NCBI RefSeq assembly: GCF_000236405.1
Contig: NC_016621.1
Span: 62,001 to 126,000, forward strand
Length of the DNA stretch: 64,000 bases
Direction of reading: 5' to 3'
From: Blattabacterium sp. (Cryptocercus punctulatus) str. Cpu
GTDB taxonomy: Bacteria; Bacteroidota; Bacteroidia; Flavobacteriales; Blattabacteriaceae
The position numbers were made by a program, and so were the translations under genes. Below, piece after piece: positions 1 through 10,451 of this stretch (its first letter is position 1; every line of letters starts with the position of its first letter). The notes under the pieces were generated by a model. It was not told the DNA's origin. It saw only the letters and a list, made by a program, of their open reading frames with translations, and did no database searches.

Positions 1-431
1 ATAAATATAAAGGAAAATTTGAATAACGTTTTTTTTTAAAATTATTCTTAAATTTATCGATGCAATTCATACATTAATGGTAAATCCTGGGGATAGAAAA
101 AGTGCTATAAATGCTGAAATATTTTAAAATAAATAAATCTTTAAAAAGAATATTTCAACAGGTATATATTGAATAACCATCTATAAAAAATTCTATATTT
201 ATTTTACGTGGTATTAAAGATAAAAAATTCAAAATAAATCTATTATTTATGCAGTTGAATTATCTCAACGTTATATTAACGAACGTTTTTTACCAGATTA
301 AGCTATTGATATTATTGATGAAGCAACTTCAAAAATAAAAATGGAAATAAACTCTAAACCATAAAAATTAGATATTTTACATAGGAAAATAATGAAAATG
401 TAAATTCAAATAGAGGCTATAAAAAGATAAA
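1..431 (+). pseudogene. clpB: decayed clpB (ClpB disaggregase), internal fragment
   Basis: Broken remnant of the first ATPase domain of ClpB, entering from the left edge. Forward frames give, in order, pieces like 'KGKFE', a Walker B-like 'FIDAIHTL' (family form has E where A now stands), 'FQQVYIE*PS', 'ILRGIKDK', then 'VELSQRYINERFLPD*AIDI' and 'EATSKIKMEINSKP'. Several in-frame stops and frame changes interrupt it. The block between the Walker B region and 'FQQV' is deleted, and the whole C-terminal half (middle domain, second ATPase) is missing. The remnant ends directly against era, so the era leader now lies in dead clpB sequence. Identity is from remembered ClpB sequence and is strong; the 5' end is outside the window. 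Confidence 0.88.
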
Positions 432-1337
432 ATGATTAATCATAAACATAAATCTGGATTTGTTAATATTATAGGATTTCCAAATGTAGGGAAATCAACA
501 TTAATGAATTCTCTTGTAGGAGAAAATATATCTATAATAACCAATAAACCACAAACAACTCGTCATAGAATATTGGGAATAATAGATCAATATGATTACC
601 AAATTATTTTTTCAGATACTCCTGGTATTATGATAAAACCGATTTATTCTATGCAAAAAATTATGATGCAATATGTAAAAAAATCTTTTAAAGACGCTGA
701 TATTATATTATTTACTACAGAAATAGGAAAATTTAATTTATTGAATAAATATTTATCCTTTTTGAAGTTTCTTAAAGAACAAAAAATTCCTATTCTTATA
801 TTAATCAATAAAATTGATAAAATTGGAGTAGTATATAGTGAAAATATGTTATATGATACAATAAATTATTGGAATAATTTTTTTCCTAATTCAGAAATAT
901 TACCAATATCTGCATTAAAAAATATAAATCAAGATTTATTACTAAATAAAATTTTAGATTTATTATCTAAAGGACCTCCTTATTATCCTAAAGGAATTTT
1001 AAGTGATAGATCTGAACGCTTTTTTGTAAATGAAATAATTAGAGAAAAAATATTTTTAATGTATAAAAAAGAAATTCCTTATTCTGTAGAAATTTCTACG
1101 GAAAAATTTAAGAATGGAAAGAATAGCATACATATAGATTCTTCCATATATGTAGAACGTGATTCCCAAAAAGGAATTTTAATTGGAAAAAAAGGAAATT
1201 CTATAAATAAATTAGGATATTTTTCTATAAAAGGAATAGAAAATTTTTTTAGTAAAAAAATATGGTTAAGATTAAATGTAAAAATATGCAAAAATTGGCG
1301 TTCAAATTATAAAAAACTCCAAAATTTTGGATATTAA
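432..1337 (+). CDS. era: GTPase Era, ribosome biogenesis
   Basis: Era binds 16S rRNA near its 3' end and helps mature the small ribosomal subunit. The protein has 301 residues, a usual Era length. The P-loop GFPNVGKS is at residues 15-22, the switch region 'NKPQTTRHR' at about 38-46 is typical of Era, DTPG is at 62-65 and NKID near 126. The C-terminal third is a KH domain with 'IGKKGNSINKLG'. The ATG at 432 follows the clpB remnant immediately. The gene is convergent with tyrS, with only two bases between the stops, so there is no room for a separate terminator. Confidence 0.96.
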   Translation: MINHKHKSGFVNIIGFPNVGKSTLMNSLVGENISIITNKPQTTRHRILGIIDQYDYQIIFSDTPGIMIKPIYSMQKIMMQYVKKSFKDADIILFTTEIGKFNLLNKYLSFLKFLKEQKIPILILINKIDKIGVVYSENMLYDTINYWNNFFPNSEILPISALKNINQDLLLNKILDLLSKGPPYYPKGILSDRSERFFVNEIIREKIFLMYKKEIPYSVEISTEKFKNGKNSIHIDSSIYVERDSQKGILIGKKGNSINKLGYFSIKGIENFFSKKIWLRLNVKICKNWRSNYKKLQNFGY

Positions 1338-1339
1338 AA

Positions 1340-2629
1340 TTATTCAATTTTTATAATGAAAAAAAATTTTTTTCCAAATTGAAGTAAAATATATTTTTTT
1401 TTTATTATATTTTCTTTTTTAAGAAGTATATTTTTTTTAATAATTTTTTTATTTATAGAAATAGAATTTAAATTTAAAGCACGATTAGCTTCACTTTTAG
1501 ATTTAAATAGATTACTTTTTTTTAATAAATCTAATAAAAAAATTCCTTTTCTAAAATCTTTATAAGATAAAAGCATATGCGGAATATTATCGTAAAGTGA
1601 ACTAAGTATATCTTCATCTAAAGATGAAAATAGATTATTGGTATATTTTTTTCCAAATAAAATATGTGAAATTTTTACTACTTTTTCATAAGATTTTTTT
1701 CCATGAACCCATTTAGTTATTTCCGATGCTAATTTTTTTTGTAATAGTCTTTTTTCTGGATTTTTCCTATGTTTTAAAATTAATGTTTCAATTTTTTTTT
1801 TAGAAAAAAAAGTATAAATTTTAATAAAATTTTCAATTTCAATATCTGAAATATTGATCCAAAATTGATAAAATTTATATGGAGAAGTTTTATTATGATC
1901 TAACCAGATATTTCCTTCTTGCATACTTTTTCCAAATTTCAATCCATCAGTTCTTGTAACCAAAGGAAAAGTAATTCCATATGCTTTTTTTCCTGTTTTT
2001 TTTTTAATAAGTTCTATTCCGGTAGTTATATTCCCCCATTGATCTGATCCACCAACTTGTAGAAAACAATTTTTTTTTTTATTTAAATAAAAAAAATCAT
2101 AACCTTGAATAAGAGTATAAGTAAATTCCATGAAAGAGATTCCTTTATATTTTTTATTATTATTTTTTATACGGTTTTTAACAGAATCTTTAGATATCAT
2201 ATAATTTATAGTAAAATGTTTTCCTATATTTCTGATAAATTCTAAAAAAGAAATATTTTTTATCCAATCAAAATTATTGATAAATTCTATTTTTTCTGAA
2301 TAACTATCTAATAATTTAGATAATTGTTTTTTAATAGATTCTATATTTTCTTGTAATGTTTTTTTTTTTAAAAAAATTCTTTGATCATATTTTCCTGATG
2401 GATCTCCTATAAAACCTGTTGCCCCTCCAATTAATATTAAGGATTTATGCCCCATTCTTTGAAAGTGGATTAATATAATAATTGGAATTAAGCTACCTAT
2501 ATGTAAAGAATCATATGTTGGATCGAACCCTATATATATAGTAGTAATTTTTTTTAATTGTTTTTCTACACCAGGAACACTATTTTTTATTAACCCTCTC
2601 CAAGTAAGTTCATCAATAATATTTTTCAT
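1340..2629 (-). CDS. tyrS: tyrosyl-tRNA synthetase
   Basis: Class I synthetase that charges tRNA-Tyr with tyrosine in the cytoplasm. The 429 residues match the bacterial TyrRS length. The HIGH-type signature is 'HIGS' at residues 43-46 after 'GFDPTYDSL', and the KMSKS-type loop is 'KFGKS' in the middle of the protein. 'QVGGSDQWGNI' is the typical tyrosine/ATP pocket segment. A C-terminal S4-like RNA-binding domain follows ('DLLKKSNLFKSKSEANRAL'). The start is ATG. The upstream ~600 bases lack a recognisable gene, so its promoter probably lies there. Confidence 0.97.
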   Translation of the reverse strand: MKNIIDELTWRGLIKNSVPGVEKQLKKITTIYIGFDPTYDSLHIGSLIPIIILIHFQRMGHKSLILIGGATGFIGDPSGKYDQRIFLKKKTLQENIESIKKQLSKLLDSYSEKIEFINNFDWIKNISFLEFIRNIGKHFTINYMISKDSVKNRIKNNNKKYKGISFMEFTYTLIQGYDFFYLNKKKNCFLQVGGSDQWGNITTGIELIKKKTGKKAYGITFPLVTRTDGLKFGKSMQEGNIWLDHNKTSPYKFYQFWINISDIEIENFIKIYTFFSKKKIETLILKHRKNPEKRLLQKKLASEITKWVHGKKSYEKVVKISHILFGKKYTNNLFSSLDEDILSSLYDNIPHMLLSYKDFRKGIFLLDLLKKSNLFKSKSEANRALNLNSISINKKIIKKNILLKKENIIKKKYILLQFGKKFFFIIKIE

Positions 2630-3225
2630 ATTAAAAAATTAAGGTAACTTAATAAATTTATCTTTGATTATTTTTATGAAATTTTTTCTAAAAAAAACTA
2701 TAACATATAATTTTTTAACTTTTTTTTTTAGTTTTATTCATATAATATGGAACTTTTTTTTTATGAAAAAAATTTTTTTTTATTAAAAATATATATTTTT
2801 TTATTTCCTATTAATAGTTTTTTTTTCTTTTTTTATTTGTTAACCATAAATAAAAGAACTGATTTATATATTATATTTTCAATTTACAGTTATTTTGTAA
2901 TATTTATATATTTTTTTATTTAATTATTGAATATAATCTTTTGAATTCAATTCCAACAATTATTAATTTTATTTTTTCGTATTTGATGATACTTTTTTTC
3001 AAAACTATAATTTTAATAAATTGTCGGAATAATAAAAGTTATTTTTAATACTTTGAATAATTTATGTATATATACTATAATCTAGTATATTCTATTTTTT
3101 TATGAAATTTTTTTTTAGATATGTAGATAGTTTCATTTATATATTTGGAATAATACTATATTGTATTTTATGTGTAGATGTTGGAGTAATTCATATCATA
3201 TCATATCATATGAAAAAAAATACTT
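2630..3225. other. long low-complexity intergenic region, possibly an eroded membrane-protein gene
   Basis: About 600 bases between addB and tyrS, very rich in T on the + strand. A 58-codon + ORF at 2747-2923 is almost wholly hydrophobic. Its next frame continues with another hydrophobic run to about 3030. A further ATG at 3102 opens a hydrophobic peptide starting 'MKFFFRYVDSFIYIFG' that runs into the addB end. I recognise none of these. They may be a decayed membrane-protein gene or merely the result of T-rich composition. The promoter of tyrS should also lie here, but I see no clear box. Confidence 0.4.
3191..3210. repeat. four tandem TCATA units
   Basis: A perfect pentanucleotide repeat (TCATA x4) just downstream of the addB stop, inside the eroded intergenic region. 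It is a simple-sequence tract that could vary by slippage. No function is evident. Confidence 0.75.
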
Positions 3226-5958
3226 TTAGAAAAATTTATCAAAAATTCCTATTTTTTTTTCTATAATTGGAATTTTTGGATTTAAAATTTCTGAAATTCT
3301 ATTAATTAGACATGGTAGAAAAATTTTTACATAACATTCATATGTAATAAATTTTTTTTTTTGATGAAAAAAAATTACGGGAATTGTTAATATTGAATTA
3401 TTTTTATCTTTTTCTGGTGAAACAATAGAAATAATTGGTGGAGAATTTTTTAATCCTAAAAATATAGGTGATTTAAACCATAAATACATATAAATCAATA
3501 ATTGCATAGTATTTCTATTATCGGGATCTTGAAATATATTTTCAATTTTATTCAAAGGAATATGTATGTTTTTTATTTTTGATATTCCTATTTTATAATC
3601 AATAATACGTGTAATTCCATCATATTCGTCAATTCGATCTATGATTCCATATAAATTAACTTGATGCTTTCCAATATCCAATATTGTGGAAGAACTACAT
3701 TCTAATTCTTTAATTAAAATTTGATGACCTTTATGAACAAAACCTTCCTCCCAGGAAATAAAATTTTTTATATAATTTTTTACTATAGAATATAATAATA
3801 TATTTTTACCTTTTATAAAAGAATTTTTGATATATTTTAATATTACTTTTTCTGTAATATATTCGTAATTTTTTTTCATTTCATTAATCCAATCTATAGT
3901 AATTAAATATCCTTTAATAGGATGATATAAGATTTCTAATGTTTTATGTATTATTTTTCCTACTTGTTGTTTTATAGAAATTTTTTCTAGATCATTTAAT
4001 CCAAGAATTTTTTTGTAGTAAAAAAGAAGAGGATTATAATTATACAGATTAATAGAAGAAGGAGATATACCATGAGTAGATATTTTATCTAGACGTTGAA
4101 TCATTGATTCTGTTTTTTTTATCACAATAGGATATATTTTCGACTTTGAAAATAAAAATGAAAAATTTTTTTTCTTTTCTATAGTAAGTTTTGAACTTAT
4201 TTCTATTTGATGAATAAAACGACTTTTTTCTCCCGAATTAAGTTCATCTGGTTGATTTTTATAAATCAAATAAATATCTTTTGAATTTTTTAAAATTTTT
4301 TTAAAATAATGATGATAAATTTCTTCATTTTCTTGAAAAATGGAAAGATTGAATTGATTCCTAATATCAAATGGAATAAAAGTATTATATTTTTTTATTC
4401 TATCTGGGGGAATTACCCCTTCGTTAACGGAAGTTATAATAGTATTTTCAAAATTTTCGAAATAAGAATCTATAAATTCTATTATATTCAATCCTTTTGG
4501 ATTTTTTTGTATATATGGTATTTTTTCTGTATTTATAAATTGTTGATAAATATTGAATATATCTTTAATTCCTAAAAAATTTTTTTCTGTTTTTCGTACT
4601 AATATTCTTAATTTTTGCATATAAATTTCCAATTTTGAAAGAAATTTTAATTCTAATAGATTATTTTTTGAATTTGAAATAAATATAATTTTCAATTTTC
4701 TAATAAAGCTTATAATACCAATAATACATTTTTTAGTGTCATTAGTTTGTATTTGAAAAATGATATTTATATCATTTTTGGATAAATATTTATTTATTAT
4801 AGATTCTGGAATAAAATTTGAATTTTCTACATTCCATTTATCTACTATAAACGATAAATTTTTTAATAAAAATTTTTTTATATATCCATCTGATAATAAT
4901 CTTAGTATATCTTTTCCATAAAATTTTTTAAATTTTTCCTTTTTTAATAATAATTCAAAAATTGAAAAAAATGTATAATGAATAGGGATATTTTTTATTG
5001 GATAGTCTATAGATATAGATAGATTGTTTCCTAAAATTTTTTTTAGTGAATTAAATAAAGGGATAATTAAATATTTATCTCCTAAAATAATACCAATTTT
5101 ATATGGATTTATCCCATTTTTGATCATTTTATAGACTAATGTTTCTACTATTTTAACTTGTTCTATTTCTTTAGAAACACTAATAATTTTTATATGATTA
5201 AGATATATATCGTTGATTAAAGTTGGTTTTATCTTTTTTTTGATGAAAAAATTAAAAGGATTTTTTATTAATATATTTTTTTTATCTAAATCATATATAG
5301 ATCCTTTTTTTAATTGTATGATTTTTTTTATAAATTCTATTTCACATTTATTTAATAATTGGGATTTTGAAAAAAATAGAATGATTCGTATATCTGAGTT
5401 TTTTAATAAAAAATTATTTAAACGAGAAATAGCTATTCTAAAAATCATTCCAGTATAACCGATCCCTTTTTTTAAAAGGATACTTTTTAGAATTTTATAA
5501 AATTTATAAATTTCTTTCCAAAAAAGAAATTTTTTTTTTTCTATCAAATTATTTTCTAAATTCAGATTCCATTTTTTAATTTTTTCTGTAGAAATAATAT
5601 AAGCAAAAAAATGTTCAATATTAATCAAATTAAAATCCAAATCTTGAAAATCATTTAAAATATAAGGAGCCCATTTTAAAAAATCATTAAATTTTTTTGA
5701 TAAATAACTATTTTCTTCTTTAAAAAAATAAAAAAAATGAAAAAGTATATAAGATTCATTAAAAATATATAAACCGGATATTTTTTCAATAAATTTTTCT
5801 ATTGTATAAATTTCTGTAAATAGATGATTTTTAGATTGGTATTTTTTTTTGATATATTCTATAATAGAATCGTTAAATGATATCAATATTAATTTTTTTT
5901 TCAAGTATTTTTTTTGAATTAATAAATATTGAATTACTTGATCAATTTTTTTTATCAC
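3226..5958 (-). CDS. addB: AddB-like helicase/nuclease subunit (PD-(D/E)XK family)
   Basis: Large recombination protein of 910 residues, best read as the AddB-type partner of an AddAB/RecBCD-like complex that processes double-strand DNA ends. The C-terminal ~250 residues carry the nuclease fold: 'HGISPSSINLYNYNPLLFYYKK', the 'VGKIIHKTLE' histidine helix, 'LYGIIDRIDEYDGITRIIDYKIG' with the catalytic D...D-K pattern, and a glutamine-containing 'TMQLLIYMYL'. The N-terminal part is weakly conserved, as expected for the inactive helicase half. The start codon is GTG at 5956-5958, overlapping the 3' end of ribF by 17 bases, so the two are probably cotranscribed. The partner AddA is not in this window. 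The symbol is family-level. Confidence 0.8.
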   Translation of the reverse strand: MIKKIDQVIQYLLIQKKYLKKKLILISFNDSIIEYIKKKYQSKNHLFTEIYTIEKFIEKISGLYIFNESYILFHFFYFFKEENSYLSKKFNDFLKWAPYILNDFQDLDFNLINIEHFFAYIISTEKIKKWNLNLENNLIEKKKFLFWKEIYKFYKILKSILLKKGIGYTGMIFRIAISRLNNFLLKNSDIRIILFFSKSQLLNKCEIEFIKKIIQLKKGSIYDLDKKNILIKNPFNFFIKKKIKPTLINDIYLNHIKIISVSKEIEQVKIVETLVYKMIKNGINPYKIGIILGDKYLIIPLFNSLKKILGNNLSISIDYPIKNIPIHYTFFSIFELLLKKEKFKKFYGKDILRLLSDGYIKKFLLKNLSFIVDKWNVENSNFIPESIINKYLSKNDINIIFQIQTNDTKKCIIGIISFIRKLKIIFISNSKNNLLELKFLSKLEIYMQKLRILVRKTEKNFLGIKDIFNIYQQFINTEKIPYIQKNPKGLNIIEFIDSYFENFENTIITSVNEGVIPPDRIKKYNTFIPFDIRNQFNLSIFQENEEIYHHYFKKILKNSKDIYLIYKNQPDELNSGEKSRFIHQIEISSKLTIEKKKNFSFLFSKSKIYPIVIKKTESMIQRLDKISTHGISPSSINLYNYNPLLFYYKKILGLNDLEKISIKQQVGKIIHKTLEILYHPIKGYLITIDWINEMKKNYEYITEKVILKYIKNSFIKGKNILLYSIVKNYIKNFISWEEGFVHKGHQILIKELECSSSTILDIGKHQVNLYGIIDRIDEYDGITRIIDYKIGISKIKNIHIPLNKIENIFQDPDNRNTMQLLIYMYLWFKSPIFLGLKNSPPIISIVSPEKDKNNSILTIPVIFFHQKKKFITYECYVKIFLPCLINRISEILNPKIPIIEKKIGIFDKFF

Positions 5959-6904
5959 AATAAAAATTTTTTTTAAACGATTTTTTTGAAAAAAAATATT
6001 CTATTTTTATTTGATCTTTTTTGATTTGTCTTTTCAGATCATAAAGTGTACTAAATTTTTTTTCTTCACGAATTCTTTTAACAATAAAAATATCAATTTT
6101 CTTTCCATATATTTCTTGATAAAAATCGAAAATATGAACTTCAATTTTTATTTTTATTTTTTTATTAACTGTAGGGCAGGTCCCTATATTCATCATTCCT
6201 TTATAAAAAGGATTAAAAATATTAACTTTTACAGCATAAACTCCTTTTTTTGGAATTAATTTATTTTCATTTAGTTGAATATTAGCGGTTGGAAAATTTA
6301 ATGTTTTACCTATTCCTTTACCTTTTATTACATAACCAGATAAGTTATATAAATAACCTAAAGCATTATTAGCCCATTCTATATTACCTATTAAAAGAGA
6401 TTTTCGTATATTAGTAGAACTAATAATTTTTTTTTTATATTTATAAGGATTTACTTTATAAATTTTGATTCCATATAATTTAGAAATTTTTTTTAGTTGA
6501 TGGAATGTCCCATCTCTATTTTTTCCTAAATGAGAATCATATCCAGTTATAATTTTTTTAATTTTCATTTTAGAAAATAAAATCTTTTGAAAAAAATATT
6601 GAATACTTAATTTTGAAAATTTTTTGGTAAAAGGATGAATAATCAAATGTTCTATTCCTGTTTTTTTTAGATTATGAATTCTTTCAGTAAGAGTATTTAA
6701 ATATAAAATATTTTTTTTAGGAATTAGTACTTCTTTAGGATGTTGGTTAAAAGTTAATAAAACAGTACAATACTTTCCTTTTGCTCTAAAAATTAAGTTT
6801 TGAATAATTTTTTTATGTCCTATATGAACTCCATCAAAAAAACCAAGTGTAAATACACATGGTAAAAAGGAAGAAAATTCATCAATAAATGAATAAATTT
6901 TCAA
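5942..6904 (-). CDS. ribF: bifunctional riboflavin kinase / FAD synthetase
   Basis: Makes FMN and then FAD from riboflavin. The N-terminal FMN adenylyltransferase domain shows 'GFFDGVHIGHK' at about 21-31 with the HxGH nucleotide motif and later 'SSTNIRKSL'. The C-terminal riboflavin kinase domain has 'GKGIGKTLNFPTANIQ' near 195-210 and 'KKGVYAVKV'. The 320 residues match the family. The start codon is TTG (6902-6904); no in-frame ATG lies near. It is divergent from atpD, sharing the palindromic region at 6930-6953, and overlaps the downstream addB. Riboflavin synthase (ribE) is nearby at 9858. Confidence 0.94.
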   Translation of the reverse strand: MKIYSFIDEFSSFLPCVFTLGFFDGVHIGHKKIIQNLIFRAKGKYCTVLLTFNQHPKEVLIPKKNILYLNTLTERIHNLKKTGIEHLIIHPFTKKFSKLSIQYFFQKILFSKMKIKKIITGYDSHLGKNRDGTFHQLKKISKLYGIKIYKVNPYKYKKKIISSTNIRKSLLIGNIEWANNALGYLYNLSGYVIKGKGIGKTLNFPTANIQLNENKLIPKKGVYAVKVNIFNPFYKGMMNIGTCPTVNKKIKIKIEVHIFDFYQEIYGKKIDIFIVKRIREEKKFSTLYDLKRQIKKDQIKIEYFFSKKSFKKNFYCDKKN

Positions 6905-6929
6905 AATTTATTATCTTTTTTTTCTCTTA

Positions 6930-6953
6930 CATATATATTTGCAAATATATATG
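6930..6953. promoter_or_regulatory. perfect 24-bp palindrome: probable bidirectional promoter for ribF and atpD
   Basis: The 24 bases are a perfect inverted repeat centred on GC at 6941/6942, with each half ending in TATATTTG. This is exactly the Bacteroidota -7 box TAnnTTTG: on + at 6934-6941 (facing atpD) and on - at 6942-6949 (facing ribF). Predicted start sites would lie roughly 45-50 bases before atpD and about 30 bases before ribF. I see no convincing -33 boxes. It could instead be an operator for a dimeric regulator or a chance feature of AT-rich DNA; the symmetry itself is certain. Confidence 0.5.
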
Positions 6954-6954
6954 A

Positions 6955-8499
<1,545 letters not shown>

Positions 8500-8523
8500 A
8501 TAAATAGAAGATAAAATGAAATT

Positions 8524-8760
8524 ATGCAAGTAACGATTATTGATTTTGAAAAAATATTATATAAAGATATAGCAATCTCTATTATAGCTCCAGGATTGAA
8601 TGGTTATTTTCAAATATTAGAAAATCATGATTCATTTATTTCCATATTGAGTAATGGATGTATAAAATTAAATAAATCATTTAATGATAAAATTTTAAAA
8701 ATATCAATAAATGGAGGATTTTTACGAGTTAAAAATAATGTTGTTATAGTTATTTTATAG
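8524..8760 (+). CDS. atpC: F1Fo ATP synthase epsilon subunit, short form
   Basis: Small central-stalk subunit next to atpD. The 78 residues contain only the N-terminal beta-sandwich ('IIAPGLNGYFQILENHDSFISIL'). The C-terminal two-helix domain of ~130-residue epsilon subunits, which can inhibit ATP hydrolysis, is absent. Short epsilons of this kind are usual in Bacteroidota. The ATG at 8524 is 24 bases after atpD. The stop overlaps that of the convergent pdxA by six bases (TTATAG). Confidence 0.93.
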   Translation: MQVTIIDFEKILYKDIAISIIAPGLNGYFQILENHDSFISILSNGCIKLNKSFNDKILKISINGGFLRVKNNVVIVIL

Positions 8761-9798
8761 TAATCTAGATTTAGAAGAAATTATTTTCATATATTCTTTT
8801 CTATTTTTAAAAATTTTTATAGCATTAAAAATAGCTTCTTTAAAAGAATTTTCATTAGCAATACCTTTTTTAGCAATATCATATGCTACTCCATGATCTG
8901 GAGAAGTACGTATATGAGAAAGACCAGCCGTAAAATTAACTCCTTCATTAAAAGTTAATGTTTTAAAGGGTATTAATCCTTGATCATGATACATAGCTAA
9001 AACTGCATCAAAATTTCTATAACTATTATTTCCAAAAAAACCATCTGGAGAATAAGGTCCGAAAACTAATATTCCTTGATCTTGAAATAAAATATTCATA
9101 GCTGGTTTAATTTTAGTCATTTCTTCTTCACCTAAGAAACCATTTTCTCCTGAATGAGGATTACATCCTAAAATTGCAATCTTAGGTTTTTCTATAGAAA
9201 AATCAATTTTTAAAGATTGATGTAAAATTTTGATGGATTTTACAATTTTTTTTATAGTTAATTCAGAACTAATATTTTTTAATGGTATATGATTGGTAAC
9301 TAATGCTATTTTTAATGTTTCATGAATCATTAACATTAAGGATTCTCCATCTAAAATATTTTGTAAATATTCAGTATGGCCTAAAAAATAAAATTCTTTA
9401 AAATTCATCCATTTTTTATTTACAGGTGCTGTAACTAGAACATCAATTTTTCCATCTTTTAAAGCTTTTGTGGCTTTTTTTAAAGATGAAATAGGATATT
9501 TTCCTGATTCATGGTTTATTTTGACTAAGTCAAATCTAATATCTTCTTTCCATATATTTAAAACATTGATTTTATAATCTATAATTTCTTTTAAATTTTT
9601 TATTTCTCGTATATTATTTACTTCGATATTTAAAATTTTTTTATAATACGAACATAATTTTGTAGATCCAAATAAAACCGGTGTAAAAAAATCTAAAAGT
9701 TTTTTTTCCCGACATACTTTTAAAAAAATTTCTATTCCTATTCCATTAATATCTCCTGTAGAAATACCAACTTTTATTTTTTTTGTTCTATAATTCAT
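8755..9798 (-). CDS. pdxA: 4-hydroxythreonine-4-phosphate dehydrogenase
   Basis: Oxidises 4-phosphohydroxy-L-threonine in the DXP-dependent route to pyridoxal 5'-phosphate. The 347 residues match PdxA. Seen motifs: 'GISTGDINGIGIEI' at the N terminus, 'VTAPVNKKW', a metal-ligand histidine in 'GHTEYL', 'GCNPHSGENG', 'AVLAMYHDQGLIPFKTL' with a second metal histidine, and 'RTSPDHGVAYDIA' with the third. The ATG start is clear. It is divergent from ribE with 59 bases between them. pdxJ, its usual partner, is not in this window. Confidence 0.96.
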   Translation of the reverse strand: MNYRTKKIKVGISTGDINGIGIEIFLKVCREKKLLDFFTPVLFGSTKLCSYYKKILNIEVNNIREIKNLKEIIDYKINVLNIWKEDIRFDLVKINHESGKYPISSLKKATKALKDGKIDVLVTAPVNKKWMNFKEFYFLGHTEYLQNILDGESLMLMIHETLKIALVTNHIPLKNISSELTIKKIVKSIKILHQSLKIDFSIEKPKIAILGCNPHSGENGFLGEEEMTKIKPAMNILFQDQGILVFGPYSPDGFFGNNSYRNFDAVLAMYHDQGLIPFKTLTFNEGVNFTAGLSHIRTSPDHGVAYDIAKKGIANENSFKEAIFNAIKIFKNRKEYMKIISSKSRLL

Positions 9799-9857
9799 AC
9801 CATATTTTATGAAATAAATATTTTAATTTATAAAAAAAATATGGATAAATTTCAATT

Positions 9858-10442
9858 ATGTTTACTGGAATAATAGAATGTACTACACAAGTATATAGAT
9901 TAAATCGTCAAAAAAATAATCTTTGTATTACTTTTAAAAATCCATTTTTAGATCATATTAAAATTAATCAAAGTATTGCTCACAATGGAATATGTTTAAG
10001 TATCAAAGAGATAATAAATGGAACCTATTCAGTAATTGCATCGGAAGAAACTTTACGTTGTACTAATTTAGATTTTTTAAAAATTAAAGATGAAGTAAAT
10101 TTAGAACGTGGAATGAAAGTTAATGAAAGATTCGACGGACACATAGTACAAGGTCATATAGATACAATAGCTAAAATTGTTGAAATAAATAGAAAAAATG
10201 GGAGTTGGTTATTTTCTTTCAAATCTAGAAAAAAATTAGATAACTTAGTTATAGAAAAAGGTTCTATTTCTGTAAATGGAATTAGTCTTACTATAACAAA
10301 ATATAGTAATAAAATATTTAGTGTATCTATTATTCCTTATACTTATGAAAAAACCAATCTTCATTTTATGAAAGTAGGAGATTTTGTTAACGTAGAATAT
10401 GATATACTTGGAAAGTATATTATAAAAAAATTATGTTTTTGA
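9858..10442 (+). CDS. ribE: riboflavin synthase (alpha chain)
   Basis: Dismutates two 6,7-dimethyl-8-ribityllumazines to riboflavin. The 194 residues contain the two lumazine-binding repeats: repeat one begins 'MFTGIIECTTQV' and repeat two contains 'GHIVQGHIDTIA'; the linker 'ERGMKVNERFDGH' is typical. 'KGSISVNGISLTI' is the second-repeat counterpart of 'HNGICLSI'. ATG start. It is convergent with pckA, with nine bases between stops. With ribF nearby it supports cofactor self-sufficiency. Confidence 0.96.
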   Translation: MFTGIIECTTQVYRLNRQKNNLCITFKNPFLDHIKINQSIAHNGICLSIKEIINGTYSVIASEETLRCTNLDFLKIKDEVNLERGMKVNERFDGHIVQGHIDTIAKIVEINRKNGSWLFSFKSRKKLDNLVIEKGSISVNGISLTITKYSNKIFSVSIIPYTYEKTNLHFMKVGDFVNVEYDILGKYIIKKLCF

Positions 10443-10451
10443 AATGAAAAT

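Noticed and set aside
1079-1291. 70-codon minus-strand ORF inside era
   Set aside because: It is a shadow of era in an AT-rich frame; it has no family resemblance, and era itself is intact.
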